Shown here: positions 44,389-51,337 of the stretch, in pieces | Layout: each line of letters begins with the position of its first letter | Position numbering within the stretch: position 1 is the first letter of the stretch | NCBI GenBank assembly: GCA_910588925.1 | Contig: CAJURV010000005.1 | Coordinates: 1-54,353, forward strand | Origin: an uncultured Rikenellaceae bacterium | GTDB lineage: Bacteria > Bacteroidota > Bacteroidia > Bacteroidales > Rikenellaceae | DNA: 54,353 bases | Reading direction: 5' to 3' | The notes under the pieces: model-generated | The model's database searches: none | What the model was told of the DNA's origin: nothing | Seen by the model: the letters and a program-made list of their open reading frames with translations, nothing else | Program-made: the position numbers and the translations under genes

Positions 44389-45108
44389 TTACAGCGTATG
44401 TCCGCCGCTATCTACGGTGTAGACCTCGTTCAAATACTCGTCCGTGGCTCTGGGCTTACCGTCGACCTCCTCTGCCATACCGCGACGGGCCGCCTCCTCG
44501 GCGGAACACTCCTCTATCCGTTCAAAAAATGCCGTACCTCCCGTGCGGTCGAATATACGCCTTATCTCGTCGAGCGACTCCTCGTCGATGCGGCGCATTG
44601 CCCCGGAGCCGTCGGTATCGTAACCCATATCGAAACGGTCGAACACATCCTTTACATTGTCGTAGACCCACCGCCACACAGGGCCCTGCTCGGGATGCAG
44701 CTCAGGATCTATGCGCGTGGGATGGATGCAATAGCCCAAATCGAGAATGTTCTGCCCTATAGTGCGTTTGAGAGCCAACTGCTGGCGTCCCTTCTCGCTT
44801 CTGACAAACATCCCCGTCTTCTGCGACAGGGTGCGCAATGCCTGTATGACATAACCGGGAGTGTTGGCTCGCGGACAACGCGGGCGACACGACATGCACT
44901 CGCCGCAATACCATATCTGCTCGCCCGAGAGCAACTCCTCTATAGCCCTATCGCTACCGTTCTGCACCGTATCCATTATCTGACGCGGGTCGTAGTCGTA
45001 AAACCCGGCCGACGGACACACGGCGGTACACATGCCGCAATTCATACAGGCGGTCAGACCCTCGGTGAATCTTATGTCCTCTTTCAACAGATCGAGATAT
45101 TTTCCCAT
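44389..45108 (-). CDS. HdrC-like [4Fe-4S] protein
   Basis: A 239-residue protein, first gene of the Hdr-like operon. It has two [4Fe-4S] sites: CMNCGMCTAVCPSAGFYDYD with the DPRQIMDTVQNG helix, and WYCGECMSCRPRCPRANTPGYV, exactly as in HdrC. The C-terminal 130 residues are extended and acidic (DVFDRFDMGYDTDGSG) and are not part of a minimal HdrC. It should form a soluble HdrABC-like core with the next two gene products. Confidence 0.88.
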   Translation of the reverse strand: MGKYLDLLKEDIRFTEGLTACMNCGMCTAVCPSAGFYDYDPRQIMDTVQNGSDRAIEELLSGEQIWYCGECMSCRPRCPRANTPGYVIQALRTLSQKTGMFVRSEKGRQQLALKRTIGQNILDLGYCIHPTRIDPELHPEQGPVWRWVYDNVKDVFDRFDMGYDTDGSGAMRRIDEESLDEIRRIFDRTGGTAFFERIEECSAEEAARRGMAEEVDGKPRATDEYLNEVYTVDSGGHTL

Positions 45109-45126
45109 CGCATCGGAATTATCTTA

Positions 45127-45134
45127 CAAAAATA
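45127..45134 (-). promoter_or_regulatory. -7 box for the Hdr-like operon
   Basis: Minus strand TATTTTTG fits TAnnTTTG, 18 bases upstream of the first ATG. No TTTG -33 box is seen at the usual distance, which may mean that an activator is needed. Confidence 0.5.
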
Positions 45135-45166
45135 GACTTTTTATTTCATCTTTCCGGGGCCTGAAT

Positions 45167-45197
45167 TACCTATTTTCGGATAGGTAGTTATACCTAT
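45167..45197. promoter_or_regulatory. Three alternating half-sites TACCTAT / ATAGGTA / TACCTAT
   Basis: TACCTAT at 45167-45173, ATAGGTA at 45180-45186 and TACCTAT at 45191-45197, with six- and four-base spacers. The last two extend to GATAGGTA-GTTA-TACCTATC (8-bp arms). The block lies upstream of the -7 box of the Hdr-like operon and is a good candidate for binding a dimeric regulator. The regulator is not identified. Confidence 0.55.
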
Positions 45198-45241
45198 CGG
45201 GATACGGACTCCTTTTGAAGCGGCTTTAGAGGCATGCAAAT

Positions 45242-45264
45242 AAAAAAGGGGGCCGAAGCCCCCC
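45242..45264 (-). terminator. Intrinsic terminator of mscL
   Basis: Minus strand stem GGGGGC / GCCCCC with a four-base loop, then six T (A run at 45242-45247), 20 bases after the mscL stop. Confidence 0.85.
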
Positions 45265-45283
45265 TATCTGCGAACAACACATG

Positions 45284-45724
45284 TTATTCGGTCTTTTTAG
45301 CGTTCTGCTCTTTAAGAAGATCACGTATCTCCTGAAGCAATACGATGTCGGGAGCCGGAGCGGGATCCGACGCCGGAGCCTCCTCTTCTTTCTTGGGCAC
45401 GAGCTTGTTTATCGCCTTTATAAGCAGGAATATACAGAAAGCGATAATGACAAAATCGAACACCACCTGCACGAAATTACCGTAAGCGAGCACCACGGCC
45501 GGCTCTATCTCCTGACCGTTCTCCACCACCGCTTTCTTAAGCGTGAGCGACAGATCGGAAAAATTAACGCCGCCCACGAACAGACCGAGCACCGGCATGA
45601 ACAAGTCAGCCACCACCGACGACACGATCTTACCGAAAGCACCGCCGATGATGATACCGACAGCCATATCGACAACGTTTCCGCGCATGGCGAAACTCTT
45701 GAACTCTTTGAAAAATGTTTTCAT
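45284..45724 (-). CDS. mscL: Large-conductance mechanosensitive channel
   Basis: Inner-membrane channel that opens under membrane tension to release solutes during osmotic downshock. The 146-residue protein begins with the conserved amphipathic N-terminus and pore helix, FFKEFKSFAMRGNVVDMAVG, then IIIGGAFGKIVSSVVADL. TM2 is FDFVIIAFCIFLLIKAINKL. The C-terminal helical bundle LLQEIRDLLKEQ is preceded by an acidic Pro/Ala linker. The ATG at 45724 is the family start; a TTG four codons upstream is less likely. A TATATTTG -7 box lies at 45832-45825 on the minus strand. Confidence 0.96.
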   Translation of the reverse strand: MKTFFKEFKSFAMRGNVVDMAVGIIIGGAFGKIVSSVVADLFMPVLGLFVGGVNFSDLSLTLKKAVVENGQEIEPAVVLAYGNFVQVVFDFVIIAFCIFLLIKAINKLVPKKEEEAPASDPAPAPDIVLLQEIRDLLKEQNAKKTE

Positions 45725-45824
45725 GGGGAAATTCAATTTATGTTTTTCAAAAATAATTACATCGCTCCCGACAGAACTAAAGCGATAAAACTAACGTAGA
45801 TACCACAATAACTCTGCCATATTA

Positions 45825-45832
45825 CAAATATA
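45825..45832 (-). promoter_or_regulatory. -7 box for mscL
   Basis: Minus strand TATATTTG, full consensus, about 100 bases upstream of the mscL ATG and divergent to the TlpA-like gene. Confidence 0.5.
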
Positions 45833-45863
45833 CGGAATAAATACAAAATTCGATAATTTTAAC

Positions 45864-45871
45864 TATCTTTG
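45864..45871 (+). promoter_or_regulatory. -7 box for the TlpA-like gene
   Basis: TATCTTTG on plus, 29 bases before the ATG at 45901. Confidence 0.6.
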
Positions 45872-45900
45872 AGAGATTTATCACCGAAATTCATATCTTA

Positions 45901-47052
45901 ATGAGAAATATCATACGCATTACCGCCATAGTATTCTTATGCACCGGGCTCCTGTCGTGCCGTAACGGCAAAACGGGAGTAGAGATAACGATGGACGGAT
46001 GGGGCGACGACACGGTATATATGGTCTCATACCGATGGGGCGACGACGTAGAGAAGACGGATACGCTCAAGGCCGAAAGAGGCGTAATAACACTCATGAC
46101 TACCGAAAACGACACTACCGAAGTCGTGTTATGCGCCGCCTCCGATTGCATCTACCGTCCGCAAATCTCGCCTGCCATACCCGAATCCTATTCCGTGCGC
46201 ACCATAATACTCCCCGGCACATTCGAGAAGATAAGCGGAGAGCGGACCGACAAGGGCGTAATCTACACCTCAGACGGGGTGGAGCTGCAATCGCACATGG
46301 CATCGGAACACATCAGGATGTTGCCGCTACTGAATACAGGCGACAGTCTCAACAAAATAATAGAGACCACCGACATACCCGACTCTTCGCTCGTCAAGGC
46401 ATTCGAAGCACGCAACTCGCTATACGTCAAAAGAGACAATATGAGGAAAGAGTTTATCGAAGCCCACCCTTCAGCGCAACTCTCGGGCCGATACCTATGC
46501 TCTCTCGACTACGAAGATATGGCAACGTATGCCGACAAACTGAGCCCGGAGGTACTGTCCGGATTGTTCAAAGACAGAATAGAGGCTAAAATGGGAAAAG
46601 CCGAGAAATACATCGCAGTAAAACGTAACAAAGAGGCTATAACCGCAGGCAATCCTGCTCCCGACTTCACTCTCACTGACATAAACGGACGAAAAAGATC
46701 GCTCTCGGAGTTCAAAGGCCGTTACGCAGTGCTCGACTTTTGGGGCACATGGTGCGGATGGTGTTTAAAAGGCATCCCCGACATGAAGAAAATGTACGAC
46801 AGATACCACGACAAGATGGGGATAGTCGGCATAGCGTGCCACGACACACCCGAGGCTTTGCGCAAGGCGGTAGAGGAACACGATCTGAAGTGGACCAATC
46901 TGATAAACGAGGATGACAACGACATATCGGTATTGTATGCCGTAGAGGGCTTTCCCACCAAGATAGTCATAGACCCCGAAGGTACGATACTCTCGGTGAC
47001 GGTAGGCGAAGAGCCCGGATTCTACACCGCCGTATCGGAGATATTGGACTAA
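45901..47052 (+). CDS. TlpA/ResA-like thioredoxin-fold lipoprotein
   Basis: A 383-residue lipoprotein: signal peptide with lipobox LLSC (cysteine near 20), an N-terminal DUF4369-like beta region of about 100 residues, a helical middle, then a C-terminal AhpC/TSA-type thioredoxin domain from about 247 (AGNPAPDFTLTDINGRKRSL). The active site is WGTWCGWCLKG and the cis-proline is in EGFPTKIVID. This is a periplasm-facing thiol-disulfide oxidoreductase of the type widespread in Bacteroidota. It could reduce or form disulfides in exported proteins; a link to the Hdr-like operon on the other side of mscL is speculative. Confidence 0.9.
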   Translation: MRNIIRITAIVFLCTGLLSCRNGKTGVEITMDGWGDDTVYMVSYRWGDDVEKTDTLKAERGVITLMTTENDTTEVVLCAASDCIYRPQISPAIPESYSVRTIILPGTFEKISGERTDKGVIYTSDGVELQSHMASEHIRMLPLLNTGDSLNKIIETTDIPDSSLVKAFEARNSLYVKRDNMRKEFIEAHPSAQLSGRYLCSLDYEDMATYADKLSPEVLSGLFKDRIEAKMGKAEKYIAVKRNKEAITAGNPAPDFTLTDINGRKRSLSEFKGRYAVLDFWGTWCGWCLKGIPDMKKMYDRYHDKMGIVGIACHDTPEALRKAVEEHDLKWTNLINEDDNDISVLYAVEGFPTKIVIDPEGTILSVTVGEEPGFYTAVSEILD

Positions 47053-47074
47053 ATCGTTTTTAAGAGACAGATAC

Positions 47075-47112
47075 AAGGCCCGCCGGAATTTATATATCCG
47101 GCGGGCCTTAAT
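47075..47112 (+). terminator. Terminator after the TlpA-like gene
   Basis: Perfect 12-bp stem AAGGCCCGCCGG / CCGGCGGGCCTT with an 11-base loop, followed by an AT-rich tail. Confidence 0.8.
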
Positions 47113-47124
47113 TATAAATATGTA

Positions 47125-47163
47125 AAAACAGGATATTCGGTATTACTTTGAATATCCTGTTTT
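47125..47163. terminator. Second hairpin between convergent genes
   Basis: Perfect 14-bp stem AAAACAGGATATTC / GAATATCCTGTTTT with an 11-base loop. T or A runs on both sides suit termination from either direction; it probably ends the ferredoxin transcript coming from the right. Confidence 0.75.
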
Positions 47164-47301
47164 AATCCCGTAAAAGATCGTAATATTTAAAATCCGTAAT
47201 AAGAAAAACCGCGTCACCCCCGAAGCCCAAGAGACCCGAAACGGGAAAAACCGCCTCGTAAAAATGCGTCGACGACGCTTAGGTACCGCTACGGAACGCC
47301 T

Positions 47302-47556
47302 TTATGCCAGGGCCTCTTTTATGGCCGCTACCACCTTCTCCACGGTAGCTTCGCTGACAACCTTGTCGCCAACCTCCACGAACGGAGCTTTGGGGCCGTC
47401 GCACTTGTTACAATGGTCCAGACAAGGAGCGCCTTTTATATCCAGTTTGTCAAGAAGCTCTTCGGGCAGATACTCGTCTATCACCTGCAACTCGGCACCG
47501 CCCATAACGTAACATAAGGTCCCGGTACAAATTTTTACAACCAGTTTCTTTTCCAT
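47302..47556 (-). CDS. Thioredoxin-like [2Fe-2S] ferredoxin (NuoE C-terminal/HydC type)
   Basis: An 84-residue small ferredoxin. CTGTLCYVMGG and later CLDHCNKCDGPKAP give the four cysteines of the thioredoxin-fold [2Fe-2S] family, as in the C-terminal part of NuoE or the small subunit of electron-bifurcating hydrogenases. It lies 139 bases after the PP2C phosphatase on the same strand, as in [FeFe]-hydrogenase operons. There, NuoF-like and HydA genes usually follow; here the strand ends at convergent terminators. It probably exchanges electrons with a partner encoded elsewhere. Confidence 0.85.
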   Translation of the reverse strand: MEKKLVVKICTGTLCYVMGGAELQVIDEYLPEELLDKLDIKGAPCLDHCNKCDGPKAPFVEVGDKVVSEATVEKVVAAIKEALA

Positions 47557-47695
47557 CGGTGTTTATTTTAAAATAGCCGTCGCCAACCGTTTAACCAAGC
47601 GAACAGGCCCGGTATGAAAGCCTTGCGTACAGTATAGTACTGCATACGGCGTTACACATACGCGCAAATTTAATACTTTATTTAAACATACGCAA

Positions 47696-48886
47696 TTATA
47701 TGTAACTTATCGACACCCTCTTCATGAATTTGGTCTCGAGAGTGCGGGCTATGTCTCTGACCACCCCGCGTCTAAGCTCTATCTCCACAGGGAGGTTCGG
47801 ATCGTGGTGCTGAGTGTTGACGCGCGTGCCAACTATGAACTCGATCTGGTCGCCGTCGAGCAAGAGGGCCACATAACGCGAGTCTATGCCTTTGGGTTCT
47901 ACACGCGAGCTTTTCATCGTATCGAGCAACCCTTTCACACGCCCCAAAGTGAGCACACCCTCGGTCACGAGAGCGCACCCCTCCATCGACGACTCGGGAG
48001 GCAACCCCGACGGATCGCGCCTCAACACCTGCGACACCTCGCGTCCCAGCTCGCGTGACAATATCTGCGCCGTGGTACCGCCGCTCACTATGACCTTTCC
48101 GTCGAACGACCGCACCCTCTCTGCCAGCATGGCGTCCTTGTCGCCGTCGAACGGAGGGCCGGTCACCACCAGCACTTTACGAGGACGCCTGAAATAGACT
48201 ACCGTACAGCTCATATCGTTCTTGACTACGAACAGGTCGTTCATCTCGGCATGCGACACCACCCGGCGCGCCAGCTCTCCGGCCGATATGCCGGGGTCGG
48301 CGGCGACGCTTTGAGCGAGCATACCGGCCACACCTCCGTCGCCCCATCCGTCCGGCATACGCCGCGACCCTGCCCCGGACTGTATAACGCCGTCGGTATA
48401 GGCCACGATACGGTCCTCCACACCGGCCGTGAACCGCGTAAGAAATATATCTATAGTGCTTCCGTCGGGGCAATCGACCGGCTGACGGCACCGCGTGAGA
48501 TCGAGAATATGGTCGCCGCGCATAACCACCACACGCGGATTCTCGAACTCCACTATACGCACCACTCCGTCGTAAGGGGTGATGTTGACGATGGTGAATG
48601 TGGCCTGCCGCAGGTCGGAGAGACGATCGCCGCGAGCGAAAGTGCCTATGACGGTGCGTGCCGCACGCATCATATCCTCGTCCAGACGGGCGTAGCTTAT
48701 CACCATGGAGGCTATCACCGAAGCCACCACGCTCGCCCCGACACCGCTTCCGGCGCCGTCGCTAAGCACTGTTATGATGCGGTCGTCGGTCTTGTGATGC
48801 AGACACACGTCGCCCGACACGTTCTGTCCGGCCTCGCATAGCTGACAACTGTCGACCTCTACGAAAAAATCATCGTTATCAATCAT
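47696..48886 (-). CDS. SpoIIE/PP2C-type serine phosphatase associated with HydS
   Basis: A 396-residue cytosolic protein. The N-terminal 240 residues are a SpoIIE-like PP2C phosphatase domain with metal-binding aspartates in VLSDGAGSGVGAS and IVAYTDGVIQSG. The C-terminal 150 residues (VLVVTGPPFDGDKDAMLAER; VSGGTTAQILSRELG) form a separate conserved part found with these phosphatases in hydrogenase operons. Its start overlaps the hydS stop by eight bases. In Ruminococcus albus and other anaerobes such phosphatases accompany the sensory hydrogenase HydS, so it probably relays a redox or H2 signal by dephosphorylating an unknown protein. Confidence 0.86.
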   Translation of the reverse strand: MIDNDDFFVEVDSCQLCEAGQNVSGDVCLHHKTDDRIITVLSDGAGSGVGASVVASVIASMVISYARLDEDMMRAARTVIGTFARGDRLSDLRQATFTIVNITPYDGVVRIVEFENPRVVVMRGDHILDLTRCRQPVDCPDGSTIDIFLTRFTAGVEDRIVAYTDGVIQSGAGSRRMPDGWGDGGVAGMLAQSVAADPGISAGELARRVVSHAEMNDLFVVKNDMSCTVVYFRRPRKVLVVTGPPFDGDKDAMLAERVRSFDGKVIVSGGTTAQILSRELGREVSQVLRRDPSGLPPESSMEGCALVTEGVLTLGRVKGLLDTMKSSRVEPKGIDSRYVALLLDGDQIEFIVGTRVNTQHHDPNLPVEIELRRGVVRDIARTLETKFMKRVSISYI

Positions 48887-50582
48887 GCTCCGGTGTTTGA
48901 GACTCTATTATGGAATTGAGCACGGCCTCCGTACGCGATGCCGTCTGCCCCAACAGATAGGCTATCTTCTGCACCGTCTCGAGATTATCGTTTATCACCG
49001 CTTTAGAGCGTGAGACTATCTCGTCGCTTCCTACGCTCGAGAGGAAAAGATTACGCACTATGCCGCATATGGTATCGCCCGGCAAACGGAACAACGTCAG
49101 CGCCAACATGCGTTCCTTCACCTGTATGTCGCGCTCCAACGAATCTTCCGAGCTACGGAACATGCCGGCGACAATATCGGAAAACGGCGTTACAGTGCCC
49201 AGACCTACGCCGGCCAAACCGCTCGACGACTTATACGCCGTCTGGGCCTCGGCCCCCATCATCTGCACGAAAGCCTCGTTGGCCTCCACTATAGACAGAG
49301 ACCTATCGGCAACAAACACACCGTAAGGGATATGGCCCAAAAGAGCGGTAAACCTGTCCTGAGACATTTTACGCAGATAACGCGAGCACATGTCACGCAC
49401 GGCATCGCCCATAGCCACGGCACGGGCGAAATCGCGACAACTGCCGTAACCGCAGGCTCCGCAGTCTATAGCCTCGCCGTAAGAGCCCATGCCCATATCG
49501 CCGAGCACTTCGGCTATCTCGCGTTCGCTCACCTGACACACCACCGGGTCCGACTCGTGATACGCAGAAGTGACGATAAGAGGCAGATCGTTACCCGGAC
49601 GGCGGCTCCGCTCGGAAGCACAACGCCTCAACGCCAGCTCGCCGTCGATATATCCGGCATGTTCCAGACGCCCCGGACCGTGAACGCATCCGCCCTCACA
49701 AGCATATAACTCTATATAGAGCGGATGGCCGGTTATGCCGTCGCGATGGGCCTCCAAGAGTTTGATTATGTTATCGACACCAGAAACGGAACATGTCTCC
49801 AAACCGGGTATCACAGAACCGTGAGCGTCCATGAAACGTCCGGGCAATACGTAATCGAGCCCCGTACGTGCCTCGAACGGCTCGAAACGGTAGCTGTCGT
49901 TACCGGGCAACAGGTCGAAACCGACACTCTCCATGCGCATCCATTCGTCGAGCTCGTCGAACGTAACGGCGGCGTCGATGACACCCTCGCCGCGCGAAGC
50001 CGCCCCTTTCAATGCGATACATGCCCCTATGGCCACTACCGCAGTGTCCGGGCCGTATATGCGGCGCAACATGCGGGCATGCAACACGGCCGGGGACGCT
50101 ACCGCCGCGAGATTATCGACATACGACGGATAATATTTGGTTATCAGAGCGTTGGCGGCAGGACAGAAAGACGATATAACAGGCAAGCCGCTCTTACGTA
50201 TCGCATCGTAGTATGCGCCCGACATGCACTCCGCCCCCAATGCCGTTTCGCTCACGTGAGTGAAGCCCAACAACTTGAGCGCCTCTATCATACGGCATGG
50301 AGATATGTCTCTGTAAAAGGCCATCCACTCGGGCGAGAGCGACGCCACCACCGTGCGACCGGTCCCCATCAGCGAACGCGCCCGCGAGAGATAGTCTTCC
50401 GTGAAGCCTATGGACGACGGACACGCGACGTAACAGGCGCCGCAATCTATACACCTGTCGGGAACGATGGAAGCCGCACCGTCGGCATATCGCATCGCCT
50501 TGACCCTGCAACTGCCTATACAGCGGTGGCAACCGCCGCAGTCGTCTTTAACCACACAAAGCGAGGCTATATTATGATTCAT
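48879..50582 (-). CDS. HydS-like (group C) sensory [FeFe]-hydrogenase with PAS domain
   Basis: A 567-residue protein. Two [4Fe-4S] motifs at the N-terminus (Cys15/18/21/25 and 44/47/50/54) are followed by an [FeFe]-hydrogenase H-cluster domain with the four cluster cysteines: Cys140 in SSFCPA, Cys188 in GACIA, and Cys295 and Cys299 in ACEGGCVHGPG. The proton-relay cysteine normally just before the first ligand is Phe139, and the lysine usual three residues after Cys188 is Leu191, so high catalytic turnover is unlikely. Then comes a further Fe-S motif (Cys374/377/382, perhaps 399) and a PAS domain at about 410-510. This architecture fits sensory group C enzymes. The SpoIIE phosphatase gene overlaps it downstream. 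Confidence 0.88.
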   Translation of the reverse strand: MNHNIASLCVVKDDCGGCHRCIGSCRVKAMRYADGAASIVPDRCIDCGACYVACPSSIGFTEDYLSRARSLMGTGRTVVASLSPEWMAFYRDISPCRMIEALKLLGFTHVSETALGAECMSGAYYDAIRKSGLPVISSFCPAANALITKYYPSYVDNLAAVASPAVLHARMLRRIYGPDTAVVAIGACIALKGAASRGEGVIDAAVTFDELDEWMRMESVGFDLLPGNDSYRFEPFEARTGLDYVLPGRFMDAHGSVIPGLETCSVSGVDNIIKLLEAHRDGITGHPLYIELYACEGGCVHGPGRLEHAGYIDGELALRRCASERSRRPGNDLPLIVTSAYHESDPVVCQVSEREIAEVLGDMGMGSYGEAIDCGACGYGSCRDFARAVAMGDAVRDMCSRYLRKMSQDRFTALLGHIPYGVFVADRSLSIVEANEAFVQMMGAEAQTAYKSSSGLAGVGLGTVTPFSDIVAGMFRSSEDSLERDIQVKERMLALTLFRLPGDTICGIVRNLFLSSVGSDEIVSRSKAVINDNLETVQKIAYLLGQTASRTEAVLNSIIESQTPEHD

Positions 50583-50613
50583 AAAAAAATATGGACTTTC
50601 AGTAATGATTATG

Positions 50614-50621
50614 CAAAGATA
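50614..50621 (-). promoter_or_regulatory. -7 box of the hydS operon
   Basis: Minus strand TATCTTTG, full consensus, 31 bases upstream of the hydS ATG, four bases from the divergent box. Confidence 0.6.
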
Positions 50622-50625
50622 ATAT

Positions 50626-50633
50626 TATTTTTG
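50626..50633 (+). promoter_or_regulatory. -7 box of the DUF4294-peptidase operon
   Basis: TATTTTTG followed by C on plus, 51 bases before the ATG at 50685. Confidence 0.55.
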
Positions 50634-50684
50634 CAGTATGGATGTCGCCACAGGACATTTGTAAGTTAAAACACTTAAAGCGGA

Positions 50685-51281
50685 ATGAGGCCGATATGCG
50701 TCATAATGTTGCTTGCGGCCATGACGGCTTTCGTATGTGACGACTGCAAGGCGCAAGCGAGGATAGTGATACCGCCGCTCTACGGCAGTCAGGTCATAGA
50801 CGGCGACACATTGCCCTCGTTCAGGCTGGCCCGGATACCGGTCTATTCGTCGCGTTACCGCAGGCGCGTCAGTCTACGCAAATACGAAAGGTTGGTGCGT
50901 GCCGTGCGGCTCGTCTACCCTATGGCCCAAGAGGCGCGGGAGCTGCTCGCCGAAATGGAGACCGTTCTTCCTACGCTCCCCACCAAAAAGGAGCGGGAAG
51001 CCTATGTGAAAAGCATAGAACGCGACATAAAGACCAAATACACCCCGATACTCAGAAAAATGTCGATGTATCAGGGGATGGTATTGGTGAAACTGATAGA
51101 CCGTCAGACGGGACGAAGCTCGTACGCATTGGTACAGGAGTTCCGCGGACGCTTCTCGGCATTCTTCTGGCAGGGAATAGCGCGCATGTTCGGCGGCGAC
51201 CTCAAGGCTGAATACGACCCGCAGGGCGACGACGCCTTGCTCGAACAGCTCATAGAGTTATATGAACTGGGGCTGTTGTGA
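50685..51281 (+). CDS. DUF4294 family exported protein
   Basis: A 198-residue protein with a likely signal peptide (MRPICVIMLLAAMTAFVCDD, cleavage near the AQA that follows). The mature part matches DUF4294 of Bacteroidota: VIDGDTLPSFRLARIPVYS, RYRRRVSLRKYERLVRAVRLVYPMA-type region, and LVKLIDRQTGRSSYALVQEF. Function is unknown. Its last bases overlap the open frame of the downstream S9 peptidase, whose likely start is 56 bases further on, so the two are probably co-expressed. Confidence 0.87.
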   Translation: MRPICVIMLLAAMTAFVCDDCKAQARIVIPPLYGSQVIDGDTLPSFRLARIPVYSSRYRRRVSLRKYERLVRAVRLVYPMAQEARELLAEMETVLPTLPTKKEREAYVKSIERDIKTKYTPILRKMSMYQGMVLVKLIDRQTGRSSYALVQEFRGRFSAFFWQGIARMFGGDLKAEYDPQGDDALLEQLIELYELGLL

Positions 51282-51337
51282 TGGCAAAAGGCGAGACGAC
51301 ACGATTTGAAATTCGTTTAATGAAACAACTATACTTA

